Shown here: positions 1 to 13,909 of the stretch, one piece after another
Position numbering within the stretch: position 1 is the first letter of the stretch
How the letters are laid out: each line of letters opens with the position of its first letter
Origin: Megalobrama amblycephala
Lineage: Eukaryota > Chordata > Actinopteri > Cypriniformes > Xenocyprididae
NCBI RefSeq assembly: GCF_018812025.1
Contig: NC_063045.1
Span: 272,501-336,500, forward strand
DNA length: 64,000 bases
Reading direction: 5' to 3'
Made by a program: the position numbers and the translations under genes
Notes under the pieces: model-generated
The model's input: only the letters and a program-made list of their open reading frames with translations
Told to the model about the DNA's origin: nothing
Database searches by the model: none

Positions 1-3000
1 ACTGCACCGACGCCTGTGCGCTGAACCCCTGCGAGCACCAATCATCATGCAGCAGGAAGTCAAGCTCCGCCCACGGATACACGTGCAACTGTCCCAGCAG
101 CTACTTCGGCCAGTACTGCGAGAAAAAGTACGAAATGTTTCCTGACGCACTCAACGCTGTGATGACGTGTGTACTAATGTGTGTGCGTGTGTGTGTGTGT
201 GTGTGTCAGGACGGACCTGCCGTGTCCCCGCGGATGGTGGGGCGATAAGTCATGTGGTCCGTGTAACTGTGACACGGCTAAAGGATTCGACGCCGACTGT
301 AACAAGACCAGCGGAGCGTGTCGCTGCAAGGTAGCTGTCTGAAGATTCGTTAAAATGATCATTTGTCAATTAAATCATAAAATACATTAAAGTGATTCGT
401 CCATTAAAGACGTTTTCTTTCATTACAAAACTGGAAAACACGTCATTACCGTCACACATCATGCAGTGGTGATGACATTACGTGTCGTTTCTCTCCTCAG
501 GACAATCACTTCCGGCATGCGTCCAGCGACGCGTGTCTGCTGTGCGACTGTTACGCCGTGGGCTCGTTCTCCCGCGCGTGTGACCGGGACAGCGGTCAGT
601 GTCAGTGTAAGCCGGGGGTCATAGGTCGCCAGTGTGACCGCTGCGATAACCCGTTCGCCGAGGTCTCGTCCAGCGGCTGTGAAGGTCAGACTCTTACGCT
701 CATCATACTGTCGTGTCCCTTCCCAGAATTCCTCCAGTGACATGTGTTTGTGTGTTCCAGTGATCTACGACAGCTGTCCTCAGGCCATCGAAGCGGGAAT
801 CTGGTGGCCGAGGACCAAGTTTGGTTTACCGGCCGCCGTCTCGTGTCCGAAAGGATCCATCGGTAGGAATGAAACAGCATTTAACATACGCAGCGTTAAT
901 TTAACCTAATTTTTACGTTTTATTGCTAACTTAGATGCCGCAATTACACCAAACTGTTTATGTGAAAATTTTGGCATGTGATTTTGTATTTTTAGGGTGT
1001 TATTAAATTATATTTATGCAGTAGTTACAGTATAATCCATTTATTCACTTTTTGATCATAGACCTGAAATTGAAATATTCATCTTAAACTTTTTTTAAAT
1101 CTTTGGAGCAACAGACTGAAGTTTGGTCTCTTTTTAAAGATGTCACTTGACAGATTTTTGCTGAAGTTTAAAAAAGTATACTTAAAGTTATAGAATTATA
1201 AGTTTAATATGAAATATATATTTTCCAAAACACATTATACTCTAAAACTGTGAGAAAATCAAAGCCATAAATGTAAACAAGTTGTGTTCCAAATTTGTGG
1301 TTGATATCTCAAAAAATGAGCTTTCAGTAAGATTTTGTTTGGGCGCAGTACCAAACGCTTCCACTAGATGAAATTTACTTCCCATTCATTTCCAAAGCAC
1401 TCCTTTTTGACAGCGAGGAGCGCAAGTGTGACTGTATTATCAGAACCATTTAACCTTTTTGAATCATGTCCAAGATGTTTTTGTGTTCATATAGCAAGTA
1501 CCAAAACCTTTAACCAAGTTTCAGACCATTCCAATGAAGCAAAAAAATTCTAAAAAAAACCTAAATGTAACATTTTTGGTCAAAAATGACTGAACAGCAC
1601 CAAATTAAGTAAATCTGCCAATACTTTTGAGTTACAGTTTAGAAAAATCATATAAAAACTGCACTTGAAAATCTATAAAAGAATCAATAAAGCTGTAAGC
1701 TATTACAATTAGTTTAGTTGGTGTTTTTTAATTGAAGTGTTTTTGATTGCGCGCAGGAACTGCGATCCGCCACTGCGACGAGCATAAGGGCTGGCTGTCG
1801 CCGAACCTCTTCAACTGCACGTCCGTGAGCTTCAGTAAACTCAAGACGCTGGTAAGAATCTCACGCCACACACCAACCATTCCTGCGTCCTCCGCACGTC
1901 CTCACGTGTGTGTTCATGTCCGCAGTCAGAGCGTTTGGCGCGTAACGCGTCTCTGATGGACTCCGCTAACGTTCAGCAGACGGCGGCGCTGCTGCGTAAC
2001 GCCACAAAGAACACTAGAGAGTTCTACGGCAGCGACGTGAAGGTGGCGTATCACCTGACACGCTCCATCCTGCAGCACGAGAGCAACCAGCAGGGCTTCA
2101 ACCTCAGCGCTACACAGGACGTGCTGTTCAACGAGGTACGCTTTAGTGCTAACGCACCATTTCTCTCGAGTTTTTTTTAAAACATAGTAGCCTGACAGCT
2201 GTTGGACGGCAGTATCTTCACCATGACTGTTCTCTGTCTCTGATTGGCCGCTGACACAGCACCTGATGCAGGTGGGCAGTGCCATCCTGTCGGCAGACAC
2301 GCGCGGCCACTGGGAGCTCATCCAGAAGACGGAGGGCGGCACAGCCACACTGCTGCGACAGTTCGAGGAGTACACCAACACGCTCGCCCAGAACATGAGG
2401 AAGACCTACCTGAGCCCCTTCACCATCGTCACGCCCAACATCGGTCAGAACACGCATGCACACACACTCCTGTCAGCAAACCTAGGTGTACAAAACGAGT
2501 GTTTCTGATTGGCTAAAGAATTACAGGCCACTGATTGGCTAAAGAACCACAGGCCACGCCCTCTGACTCTTAGCTCTCTGAAGTCACATATGATTTATCA
2601 TGACATTTCACTGAAATCTGTCAAAGGTAGTGATATAGTTTTAGTGTTCTGGTATTGTATAAGGACTCCTGGTGTGTAATTCCAGTCATCTCCATCGATC
2701 GCTTGGAGAAGATGAATTTCGCCGGAGCCAAACTGCCGCGGTATCAGTCTCTGCGCGGGCCACGCCCACTCGACCTGGAGACGGCCGTCACTCTTCCCGA
2801 CTCCGTCTTCATCCCTGCCCCAGAGGGCAAAGGTCACCGGCACCACAGCGAGCCAATCCCAGAGTCCGGCAGAAACCACACGGCCAGTCGGAAGAGACGG
2901 CACCCGGACGAGCGCGAGCAGGACGCCATCGCCAGCGTGATCATCTTCCACAGCCTGGCGGCACTGCTGCCGGAGAGATACGACACGGACAAGAGGAGCC

Positions 3001-6000
3001 TGAGGTGAGAGCGGAGCAGATGAACGACTGAGACACTCGCTGATTCACTGGATCTAATGTGTGTGTGTGTTCAGGGTTCCCAAGCGTCCGGTCATCAACA
3101 CTCCTGTGGTCAGTATAACGGTTCATGATAACGAGGAGTTACTGCAGCACACGCTGGATAAACCAATCACGGTGCAGTTCCGCCTGGTGACCACTGAGGA
3201 ACGCTCTAAACCCATCTGTGTGTTCTGGAACCACTCCATAGTGTGAGTACTTGCACGAATAATACTCATACTTATATGATTGTGAGTACTTACATGATTA
3301 AAACTCATATACTTTCATGATTAATACCCATAAACTTACATGATTAATACTCATAAACATACATAATTAATACTCATATACTTACATGATTGTGAGTACT
3401 TACATGATTAAAACTCATATACTTTCATGATTAATACCCATAAACTTACATGATTAATACTCATAAACATACATAATTAATACTCATATACTTACATGAT
3501 TGTGAGTACTTACATGATTAATACTCATACACTTACATGATTAATACCCATAAACTTACATGATTAATACTCATAAACATACATAATTAATACTCATATA
3601 CTTACATGATTGTGAGTACTTACATGATTAAAACTCATATACTTTCATGATTAATACCCATAAACTTACATGATTAATACTCATAAACATACATAATTAA
3701 TACTCATATACTTACATGATTGTGAGTACTTACATGATTAATACTCATACACTTACATGATTAATACCCATAAACTTACATGATTAATACTCATAAACAT
3801 ACATAATTAATACTCATATACTTACATGATCGTGAGTACTTACATGATTAATACTCATATACTTACATGATTAATACTCATAAACATACATGATTAATAC
3901 TCATATACTTACATGATCGTGAGTACTTACATGATTAATACTCATTTACTTACATGGTTGTGAGTACTTGCACAAATAATACTCATATACTTACATGATT
4001 GCGAGTACTTACATGATTAATATTCATATACTTACATGGTGAGTACTTACATGGTGGTTGTGAGTACTTGCATGATTAATACTCATACTTAAATGATTGT
4101 GGGTACTTGCACAAAAAATACTCATATACATATATGCTCAGCAATCACATAGCAACTCAGAACACCCTAGCAACTTCTTATCAACCACTTTCTATACAAT
4201 TTGTCAATATTCTAAGATGTTGTGTGTGTGTGTGTGTGTGTGTGCAGTGCGGGTGGTCCGGGCGGCTGGTCCTCCAAGGGTTGTGAGGTGGTCTTCAGGA
4301 ACAGCACACACATCAGCTGCCAGTGTTATCACATGACCAGCTTTGCTGTGCTCATGGACATCTCACGTCGAGAGGTGACGCATACACACAACTAAACCTA
4401 ATCTAACCATAACCTGCTTACAACCAAGTCTATCACCCTGGCAACCATTCAGATTAGCTTAGCAACCATGTAGGAACATGAACCAGAACTTCATAGTAAT
4501 GAACTTCATAGTTGCCATAGCAACTTCCTAGCAATACCCTAGCAACCATAATTAAAGCCAAGCAACCACTGAGAGCACCCTAGAAACTACTTTGGAACTG
4601 GTATTGTATTTCTTGATTTATGCTGTATTTTTAGTGTAACACTCTGTCCAGGGACTACAGATGTAATACAGCCTTTGGCTAATTTGATGCAGTTACAGCA
4701 ATGTCCCTGTTAAATAAAGAAACAATAAAATACAATACCAACCACATAGCAATGCCTTAGCAACCACTACCAACTGCATAGAAACACCATAGCGACTACT
4801 GAGAACACCTTAGCAACTGCATAGCAATGCCCTAACAACCTCTTAGATGCTACCAACTGTCAAGTAACACCCCAGTAACCACCTGGAACACCCTAGCAAC
4901 TGCCTTGAAACCTGAGAAAACCCTACCAACTGCCTAGAAACACCCTAGCAATGACTGAGAACATCTTAGCAACTGCATAGCAACACCCTAACAACCATTT
5001 ACAAAATGCTACCAACTGCCTAGTAACACCCTAGCAACCACCTAGAACACCCTACCAACTGCCAAGAAACTTCTGAAAACACCTTAGCAATATTTTTAGC
5101 AACCACATAGCAACAGCAAAGAAATCACTCACAAACCCAACCAACTGCCTAGCAACACCCTAGCAACTGCCTAACAACCACTTAGCAACACCCTTGAAAT
5201 CACTTAGAACTAACCTTGTCAAATCTAGTGACCTGTTTACTTCCAGATCTAGTCTTGTTGTATCCTCAGGTCAGACTGAGTTTCTTTATTTGGTGACAAC
5301 CTTTTTTTGTAGTCCAAACCACCTTTTTTTGTGGACAGTGTGTGGAATGGGCTGCAGGTTGACAGAACAGGCGTTTAGTTTCCCTGCAGACGGACATAAA
5401 CATGTTGAAGTCATTCAGTCAGAGAAACCAGAATCCCTGCAACAAATGCGTGTCTGTGCTTCAGAACGGAGAGATCCTGCCGGTGAAGCTGATCACGTGG
5501 AGTTCAGTGGGCGTGACGCTCGGCTTCCTCTTCCTCACCATCGTCTTCCTCACCTGCCTGAGGGCCGCGAGCAGCAACAAGACCAGCATCGTCAACAACG
5601 GGGCGGCCGCGCTCTTCATCGCCCACCTCATCTTCATCCTGGGAATCAATCAGGCCGATAACGCGGTAACACACCCTTCCCATCTGTCTGTCTGTGAGCG
5701 TGTCGAACCATGCGTGACTCCGGCTTGTCTCTGTGCAGTTCCTGTGTACGGTGATGGCCATCCTGCTGCACTTCTTCTGGCTGTGCGTCTTCTCCTGGCT
5801 GTTCCTGGAGGGGCTGCACGTCTACCGCATGCGGAGCGAGCTGCGCGACATCAACTACGGCCCCATGCGCTTCTACTACCTGATCGGCTGGGGCGTCCCG
5901 GCCTTCATCACGGGGCTGGCGGTGGGACTGGATCCCGAGGGCTACGGGAACCCGGACTTCTGCTGGCTCTCGCTCTACGACACCCTCGTATGGAGTTTTG

Positions 6001-9000
6001 CGGGACCCATCGCGTTCGTCGTGTCCGTGAGTGTTTGTGTCGCTCTGCTCACTTCTGCTTGTGTGTGCTGAAAGTGTTTGAGTGACAGAGTCTGTTTCTC
6101 CCTCAGATGAACGTGTTCCTGTACATCATGGCGTCCAGAGCGTCGTGTTCGCTCAGACAGAAGAACTGCGAGAAGAGAGACGCGCCGGCGTGAGTCTCGT
6201 TCACACTCAGTCCTGAAGTGTGTGTTTGTAGTGTGTGTTTGTTAAAGCGTGTGTGTGTGTGTGTGTGTGTGTAGGGCGGGTCTGCGGTCGGCGTGTGCCG
6301 TGTTGTTCCTGGTGACGGTGACGGGTCTTCTGGCACTGCTGTCGGTCAACAGCGACATGATCCTGTTCCACTATCTGTTTGCAGGATTCAGCTGCGTTCA
6401 GGTACCTGCAGCGGCAGTGATGTCATCAGACGTGAATCTGCTTAGCAACCACTCAGAATACCCTAGCAACACCCCCTACCCTTCTGTTCTGATGTGATCA
6501 CGCGTGTGTTTGTGTTTGTGTTTTCAGGGCCCGTTTATTTTCTTCTTCCGCGTGGTGTTTAATAAAGAGGCCAGAGACGCCATGCGCTACTGCTGCAGCA
6601 AGAAACGCCCTGATCACATGATCAAATCCAAACCATCTGTGAGTCACACACACATTTACACCTGACAAAAACACTACAGATTGAACACTAGATAATTGAA
6701 AATCACATTATACTCAATCAGTTGTATTTGTCTGTGCTGCTACATTTACATATTCATCCTCTCTCTCTCTTCGTCTGTCCGTCAGGCGTTCATCTGTAAC
6801 AGTAATTATGTGGACGGGCGTCTGTATCACCTGCCGTTCGCTGAGTCGAGTGTGTCACTGAACGGAACCCAGAGCAGCAAAACTCACCAGAACTACATGC
6901 CCTTCAGCCTCCGGTACACACACACACACACACACACATATAAAGAAAATAATAACTATAATGATAAATATAACAATAAATATAGTAACTGATAACTATA
7001 ATGATAACTATAATGATAGCAATAACTATAATAATTGTAACGATAACTATATCAAATGTAACGATAACTATAACGATAACTATAATAACTATAATAACTG
7101 TAACGATAATATAATAACCATAACTATAATTATATTAAATGGAATGATAACTATAACGATAACTATAATAATGTAACGATAACTATAACGATAACTATAA
7201 TAAATGTAATGATAATCTATAACGACAACTATAATAAATGTAATGATAACTATAACGACAACTATAATAAATGTAATGATAACTATAACGATAACTAATA
7301 AATGTAATGATAACTATAACGATAACTATAATAAATGTAATGATAACTATAACGATAACTATAATAAATGTAATGATAACTATAACGATAACTATAATAA
7401 TGTAATGATAACTATAACGATAACTAATAAATGTAATGATAACTAACGACAACTATATTAAATGTAATGATAACTATAACGATAACTAATAAATGTAATG
7501 ATAACTAACGACAACTATATTAAATGTAATGATAACTATAACGACAACTATATTAAATGTAATGATAACTATAACGACAACTATAATAAATGTAATGATA
7601 TCTATAACGACAACTATAATAATGTAATGATAACTAACGACAACTATATTAAATGTAATGATAACTATAACGATAACTAATAAATGTAATGATAACTAAC
7701 GACAACTATATTAAATGTAATGATAACTATAACGATAACTAATAAATGTAATGATAACTAACGACAACTATATTAAATGTAATGATAACTATAACGATAA
7801 CTATATAAATGTAATGATAACTATAACGATAACTATAATAAATGTAATGATAACTAACGACAACTATATTAAATGTAATGATAACTATAACGATAACTAT
7901 ATAAATGTAATGATAACTATAACGATAACTATAATAATGTAATGATAACTATAACGATAACTATAATAAATGTAATGATAACTAACGACAACTATATTAA
8001 ATGTAATGATAACTATAACGATAACTATAATAATGTAATGATAACTATAACGATAACTATAACGATAACTATAATAATGTAATGATAACTATAACGATAA
8101 CTATAATAAATGTAATGATAACTATAACGATAACTATAATAAATGTAATGATAACTATAACGATAACTATAATAATGTAATGATAACTATAACGATAACT
8201 ATAATAAATGTAATGATAACTAACGACAACTATATTAAATGTAATGATAACTATAACGATAACTAATAAATGTAATGATAACTAACGACAACTATATTAA
8301 ATGTAATGATAACTATAACGATAACTATATAAATGTAATGATAACTATAACGATAACTATAATAAATGTAATGATAACTATAACGACAACTATAATAATG
8401 TAATGATAACTATAACGATAACTATAATAAATGTAATGATATCTATAACGACAACTATAATAAATGTAATGATAACTATAACGATAACTAATAAATGTAA
8501 TGATAACTAACGACAACTATATTAAATGTAATGATAACTATAACGATAACTAATAAATGTAATGATAACTAACGACAACTATATTAAATGTAATGATAAC
8601 TATAACGACAACTATATTAAATGTAATGATAACTATAACGATAACTATAATAAATGTAATGATATCTATAACGACAACTATAATAATGTAATGATAACTA
8701 ACGACAACTATATTAAATGTAATGATAACTATAACGATAACTAATAAATGTAATGATAACTAACGACAACTATATTAAATGTAATGATAACTATAACGAT
8801 AACTAATAAATGTAATGATAACTAACGACAACTATATTAAATGTAATGATAACTATAACGACAACTATATTAAATGTAATGATAACTATAACGATAACTA
8901 ATAAATGTAATGATAACTAACGACAACTATATTAAATGTAATGATAACTATAACGACAACTATATTAAATGTAATGATAACTATAACGACAACTATAATA

Positions 9001-10093
9001 ATGTAATGATAACTATAACGATAACTATAATAAATGTAATAACTAACGACAACTATATTAAATGTAATGATAACTATAACGATAACTATAATAATGTAAT
9101 GATAACTATAACGATAACTATAACGATAACTATAATAATGTAATGATATCTATAACGATAACTATAATAAATGTAATGATAACTATAACGATAACTATAA
9201 TAAATTTAATGATGTCTATAACGACAACTATAATAAATGTAATGATAGCTATAACGATAACTAATAAATGTAATGATAACTAACGACAACTATATTAAAT
9301 GTAATGATAACTATAACGATAACTAATAAATGTAATGATAACTGACGACAACTATATTAAATGTAATGATAACTATAACGACAACTATATTAAATGTAAT
9401 GATAACTATAACGATAACTATAATAAATGTAATGATATCTATAACGACAACTATATAATGTAATGATAACTATAACGATAACTATAATAAATGTAATAAC
9501 TAACGACAACTATATTAAATGTAATGATAACTATAACGATAACTATAATAATGTAATGATAACTATAACGATAACTATAACGATAACTATAATAATGTAA
9601 TGATAACTATAACGATAACTATAATAAATGTAATAACTATAACGATAACTATAATAATGTAATGATAACTATAACTATAATGATAACTATATTAAATGTA
9701 ATAACTATAAAGACAACTATATTAAATGTAATGATAACTATAACGATAACTATATTAAATGTAATAACTATAAAGACAACTATATTAAATGTAATGATAA
9801 CTATAACGATAACTGTAATATCTACGATGATAACTATAATAACTATAATGAAAACTATATTTTGCGCGCTGCAGTTTTGTCGTCTGCCACTTTAAATGCT
9901 TGAGCTCTTTAAAGGTGTTGCTTCTTGAATACATTTATATGAACTGATAATATTTGTTGATATTTTAATAGGAAAGCAAGACACAAACGACTCATTAAAA
10001 ACTTGTTTTGTTTCAGTGGAGACGATATGACCAGCAGCCACCTGAGTCTGAGTGAACACAACACACTGTTCCAAGACAAAGAGCAGATGGACG

Positions 10094-10158
<65 letters not shown>

Positions 10159-10862
10159 TTTCTTACAGTCAGCTCACTGTAACCTCTGTGTGTGTGTGTG
10201 TGTAGATCACGACTCCGACTCTGACAGCGATCTCTCGGAGCTGGAGGACGATCAGAGCGGCTCGTACGCGTCCACACACTCGTCCGACAGCGAGGAAGAC
10301 GAGGGCGAGTTCCTGCAGGAGGAATGCTGGGAGAATCTGGCCACCAGCGGCACCATCAAACCTCACGGTACGACAGACGCGATTTACGTGATTCGTCAGT
10401 TCTGTTAGCGCGTGTCTGACGTCCATTCTGTCTGTCAGATGTGTGGGACGGCGAGACCGGAGCGGCAGACGAGCGTCTGAAGGTGGAGACTCTGTCCAAA
10501 CCAGAGGATCCTGGGACGGAAAACCTGCTGCTGCTGCTGCCCAGTTTACCGAACACCAGCGCGCAGCCACACAAAGGTCTGAACGAGCCCAAACATCCTT
10601 TAGTCCAAATCGAATGACGATTGCATATTGTAACGTGTGACCGTGACACGCAGGAATCCTGAAGAAGAAGCAGCTGTCGCCCATCGCCGAGAGGAACGCC
10701 ATCAACCGCATACACAACCAGCTGTCCGGAGACTCCGCCTCCTCACGGGGCCCCTCCTCCAGCGAGAGCCGAGGGGGCGGGGCTAGGCGGGATCATCTGA
10801 ACGGGGCGTCAGTGAGCGGGCTGACGAAAACGCTCGACAATGACTCGTCTGAATCTGAGTGA
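1..10862 (+). CDS. celsr2: CELSR2 adhesion GPCR (Flamingo family), 3' part
   Basis: Seven-pass atypical cadherin of the plasma membrane, known for planar cell polarity and neuronal wiring. Twenty exons with GT-AG borders join in one frame (1052 codons plus stop): 1-127, 210-330, 501-684, 761-862, 1757-1851, 1926-2135, 2260-2443, 2686-3004, 3075-3242, 4248-4374, 5465-5665, 5739-6026, 6107-6189, 6275-6401, 6528-6638, 6786-6913, 10017-10093, 10206-10367, 10439-10576, 10654-10862. Domains in order: EGF (exon 1), laminin-EGF ([17 protein letters not shown], exon 3), HormR ([17 protein letters not shown], exon 5), GAIN, GPS ending [14 protein letters not shown] (exon 10), seven membrane helices (exons 11-15), acidic tail [18 protein letters not shown] and a KGILKKK motif. 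Tail motifs match human CELSR2 better than CELSR1 as I remember them. The cadherin repeats lie upstream of the window. At the GPS, Tyr stands where human has Asn before HMT. The extreme C-terminus is uncertain: a stop is read directly at 10860-10862, but a good donor (GTGAGT, 10859) could splice to 11307. Confidence 0.93.
3243..4130. repeat. Minisatellite in celsr2 intron 9
   Basis: The array consists of variants of ACATGATTAATACTCATA and TACTTACATGATTGTGAGTACTT in higher-order blocks. It begins at the exon 9 splice donor itself, and many units repeat the donor-like string GTGAGTACTT. It ends before the (GT)n tract and acceptor of exon 10. Confidence 0.95.
4400..5215. repeat. Degenerate CTAGCAACCAC repeat in celsr2 intron 10
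   Basis: Diverged copies of a CCTAGCAACCAC / CATAGCAACACC motif fill most of the intron between exons 10 and 11. Short islands of the same motif occur at 4137-4190 and 6440-6475, and a much more regular array sits in nuak2 intron 1 (40540-41950). The copies here are old and irregular. Confidence 0.85.
6914..9870. repeat. Large A/T-rich satellite-like array in celsr2 intron 16
   Basis: About 2.9 kb of tandem units near 33 bp, built from GATAACTATAACGATAAC and TATAATAAATGTAATG, with 3-bp and longer length variants and blocks in which one TATAAC is lost. It starts after a short (CA)n run directly behind the exon 16 donor and ends about 150 bp before exon 17. Each unit carries TGATAAC, which fits the GATA-factor core WGATAR. 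The short open frames on both strands are by-products of the repeat. Confidence 0.96.
10094..10155. repeat. (CA)n microsatellite in celsr2 intron 17
   Basis: An uninterrupted CA dinucleotide run starts at the exon 17 donor (GTACACAC). The rest of this 112-bp intron is unique sequence followed by a (GT)n run at the acceptor. Confidence 0.97.
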
Positions 10863-11968
10863 GTGATAGTTTGATGTTTTGCGACGATATAAACAATCTC
10901 GCGGATGAGATTTGCTATATAGTATTTATCGCTTGTGTGCGAATAAAGTTGAATGTACTGTGGTATATAGACGATAATATAGTTACATATTGCGACTACA
11001 TTTAAAAAAAATCATAGTTGAGATTTGCTTTATTACGAAGCCCCTAACATGACATGCGAGAAAAAATGATGTATATCGTGGCCACAAATAATAATAATAC
11101 GTCAGCACATTTTACGAAGGAACGAATTAGTTCAACGTGGCCGCGATTTACTAAAACGAGAGAAGGAATTAGATATATTTTGTCTGCATGTCATGTGCGG
11201 GGCTCTGTATAGTTACGTTTGCATTTTGACTTTTCCTTTTCTTTATTGATCACCTGACATCATATAGCGACCACGAATCAGAAACGCTTCACGTATTTCT
11301 TTGCAGATGCTGACGAGCGACGAGGGAATGAAGAGGCGAAGAACAATCTTCCTGTTTCTTACCCTCCATTTGAGTTTTCCTACATTTCACACGACAGCCG
11401 ATCTGATCCTCCGTGCCAAACGCTGAAGAGAATCTGCCGTTTTCACGTTTTTGTTTACATACTTGAAGTGAAGCACTTTTTTATTTCTTTCGTCCTCTGG
11501 CCACATCGAAACAACACTGACTTTTTGTAAATGAGTGAAAATATCAGGGAATTTCCTACATGAAGCTAAAGGACTGCTGGACTGAGCTGCTGCTGCTGCA
11601 TGAGAGAGAAATGAAGGAGCGAATCACGGGAAGAGCGACGATTCCTGATTCAAGCCTTGAACTGCTGACCGATGCCTTCTCCACCAGCACAGCCTTCATT
11701 TCGTACCACTGGAGGAGAACAAAACTTTTGATACTTGTTTTTTTTGTAAATTTTGGGGACATTTTTATACAAACTTTTAAAAAGACTCACGTTTAAAACC
11801 TTTTGAATGAAAACCTTTGTATTTTATAGATTAGCAATGGTCTCAGATGTAAATTTAAACATTTGTCGCAGTGCTGTACAGACCTCTAACACGTCACGCA
11901 AAAACACATGCTGATAGATCCGCCTCTAACCCGTCCATATGGAAGCCTGGTTCTGCCACGAAATAAAA
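10863..11968 (+). other. celsr2: Probable celsr2 3' untranslated region or last intron/exon
   Basis: This unique sequence follows the celsr2 stop. AATAAA at 10942-10947 would give a very short UTR. A second AATAAA lies at 11962-11967, inside the start of the next repeat element. A possible acceptor (TTTGCAG, ends 11306) pairs with the donor at 10859 and would end the protein Glu-Cys-stop. Bases 11060-11180 contain a dispersed repeat with pieces such as CGTGGCC and GATTTACTAAAACGAG, which recurs at 30870-31080. The 78-codon open frame at 11560-11796 shows no recognisable domain. Confidence 0.45.
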
Positions 11969-13909
11969 AAACGTAACTGCGAATTTTTACCTCGCAATTT
12001 TGAGATTTTTCTCACAACTGAGAGAAAAAATAAAAAAAGGTAAATGCAACTTTATATTTCGCGATTGACTTTTTTCTTACAATTACGAGTTTGTATCTCG
12101 CAATTCTGACTAAAACGATTAAAAAAGGTTATTGCGACTTTATCTCGCAATTCTGACTTTTTTCTCAACTACGAATTTATATTAAGTTATAAACTCATAA
12201 TTGTGAGCTTGTCACAATTGTGACTAAAACAATTAAAAAAGGTAATTGTTACTTTTTATCTCACAATTACGACTTTTTCTCACAATTGTGACTACATCTC
12301 GCAAAAAGTGTAACTGCGAATTTTTATCTGACAATTTTGACTTCTTTCCTCACAATTTCAACTATATCTCGCAATTATGACTAAAAAAAAACGTAATTGT
12401 GACTTTTTATCTTACAATTATCACTTTTTTCCTCACAATTGTGACTATATCTCACAATTATGACTAAAAAATAAAAAACATAATTGCAACTTTTCTCACA
12501 ATTTTTATTTTTGGCTCACAATTGTGACTATATCTCGCAATTATGTTTACTATTATTATATGTCACAATTGTGACTAAAACAATTAAAAAAGGTAATTGT
12601 TACTTTTTATCTCACAATTACGACTTTTTTCTCACAAAAAACACATAATTGCAACTTTTCTCACAATTTTTATTTTTGTCTCACAATTGTGACTATCTCT
12701 CAATTGAGTAAAAAGTGTAACTGCGAATTTTTATCTGACAATTTTGACTTTTTTCCTCACAATTTCAACTATATCTCGCAAATATGGCTAAAAAAAACGT
12801 AATTATGACTTTTTATCTTAAAATTATCACTTTTTTTCTCACAATTATGACTAAAAAATAAAAAGTCATAATTGCAACTTTTCTCACAATTTTTATTTTT
12901 GTCTCACAATTGTGACTATATCTCTCAATTGAGTAAAAAGTGTAACTGTGAATTTTTATCTGACAATTTTTACTTTTCTCACAATTGTGGCTCTCGCAAT
13001 TATGACTAAAAAATGTAACTGCGAATTTTTAACCTCGCAATTTTGAGATTTTTCTCACAACTGAGAGAAAAAATAAAAGGTAAATGCAACTTTATATTTC
13101 GCAATTGACTTTTTTCTTACAATTACGAGTTTGTATTTCACAATTCTGACTAAAACGATTAAAAAAGGTTATTGCGACTTTATCTCGCAATTCTGACTTT
13201 TTCCTCAACTACGAATTTATATTTTGCAGTTGCAAGTTATAAACTCATAATTGTGAGCTTATATGTCACAATTGTGACTAAAACAATTAAAAAAGGTAAT
13301 TGTTACTTTTTATCTCACAATTACGACTCTCACAATTGTGACTACATCTCGCAATTGAATAAAAAAGTGTAACTGCGAATTTTTATCTGACAATTTTGAC
13401 TTTTTTCCTCACAATTTCAACTATATCTCGCAATTATGACTAAAAAAAAACGTAATTGTCACTTTTTACCTCACAATTGTGACTATATCTCGCAATTATG
13501 ACTAAAAAATAAAAAACATAATTGCAACTTTTCTCACAATTTTTATTTTTGTCTCACAATTGTGACTACATCTCGCAATTGAGTAAAAAGTGTAACTGCG
13601 AATTTTTATCTGACAATTTTGACTAAAAAAATAAACGTAATTGCGAATTTTTCTCTCACAATTTTTACGTTCTCACAAAGTTTTCCTCAATTATGAGTTT
13701 ATATTTTAAAATTACAAGTTATAAACAAGTTTACATCTGACAAAAAAAACTTTATATCTCGCAAATCTCACTTTTTCTCTGACATTCGTGGGTTTATATC
13801 TCACCATTCTGACTTTTCCTCACATTTGCGAGTTTACTTCTCTCAGTTCTAAGGGAAAAAAAGTAAAAAGTCGCAATTACATTTTAAACAGTTTTATTCC
13901 GTGGCACAA
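11939..13909. mobile_element. Foldback element with internal CACAATTGTGACT array (copy A)
   Basis: The left edge reads GGAAGCCTGGTTCTGCCACG then AAATAAAA. The right edge, TTTTATTCCGTGGCACAA, is nearly its reverse complement. Between them lie about 1.9 kb of short tandem motifs of the type TCACAATTGTGACTA, AATTTTTATCTGACAATTTTGAC and CGCAATTCTGACT, with larger duplicated blocks. The left edge resembles the left edges of the copies at 14549 and 33627. No coding capacity is seen. The class is unknown to me: a nonautonomous DNA element or a mobile satellite. Confidence 0.7.

Noticed and set aside
6961..9895. Chains of short open frames rich in N, D, Y, I, T on both strands
   Set aside because: They translate the A/T-rich array of celsr2 intron 16 and break with each indel.
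10169..10717. Minus-strand open frames opposite the celsr2 tail exons
   Set aside because: They are shadows of G/C-rich coding exons on the plus strand that fit CELSR2.
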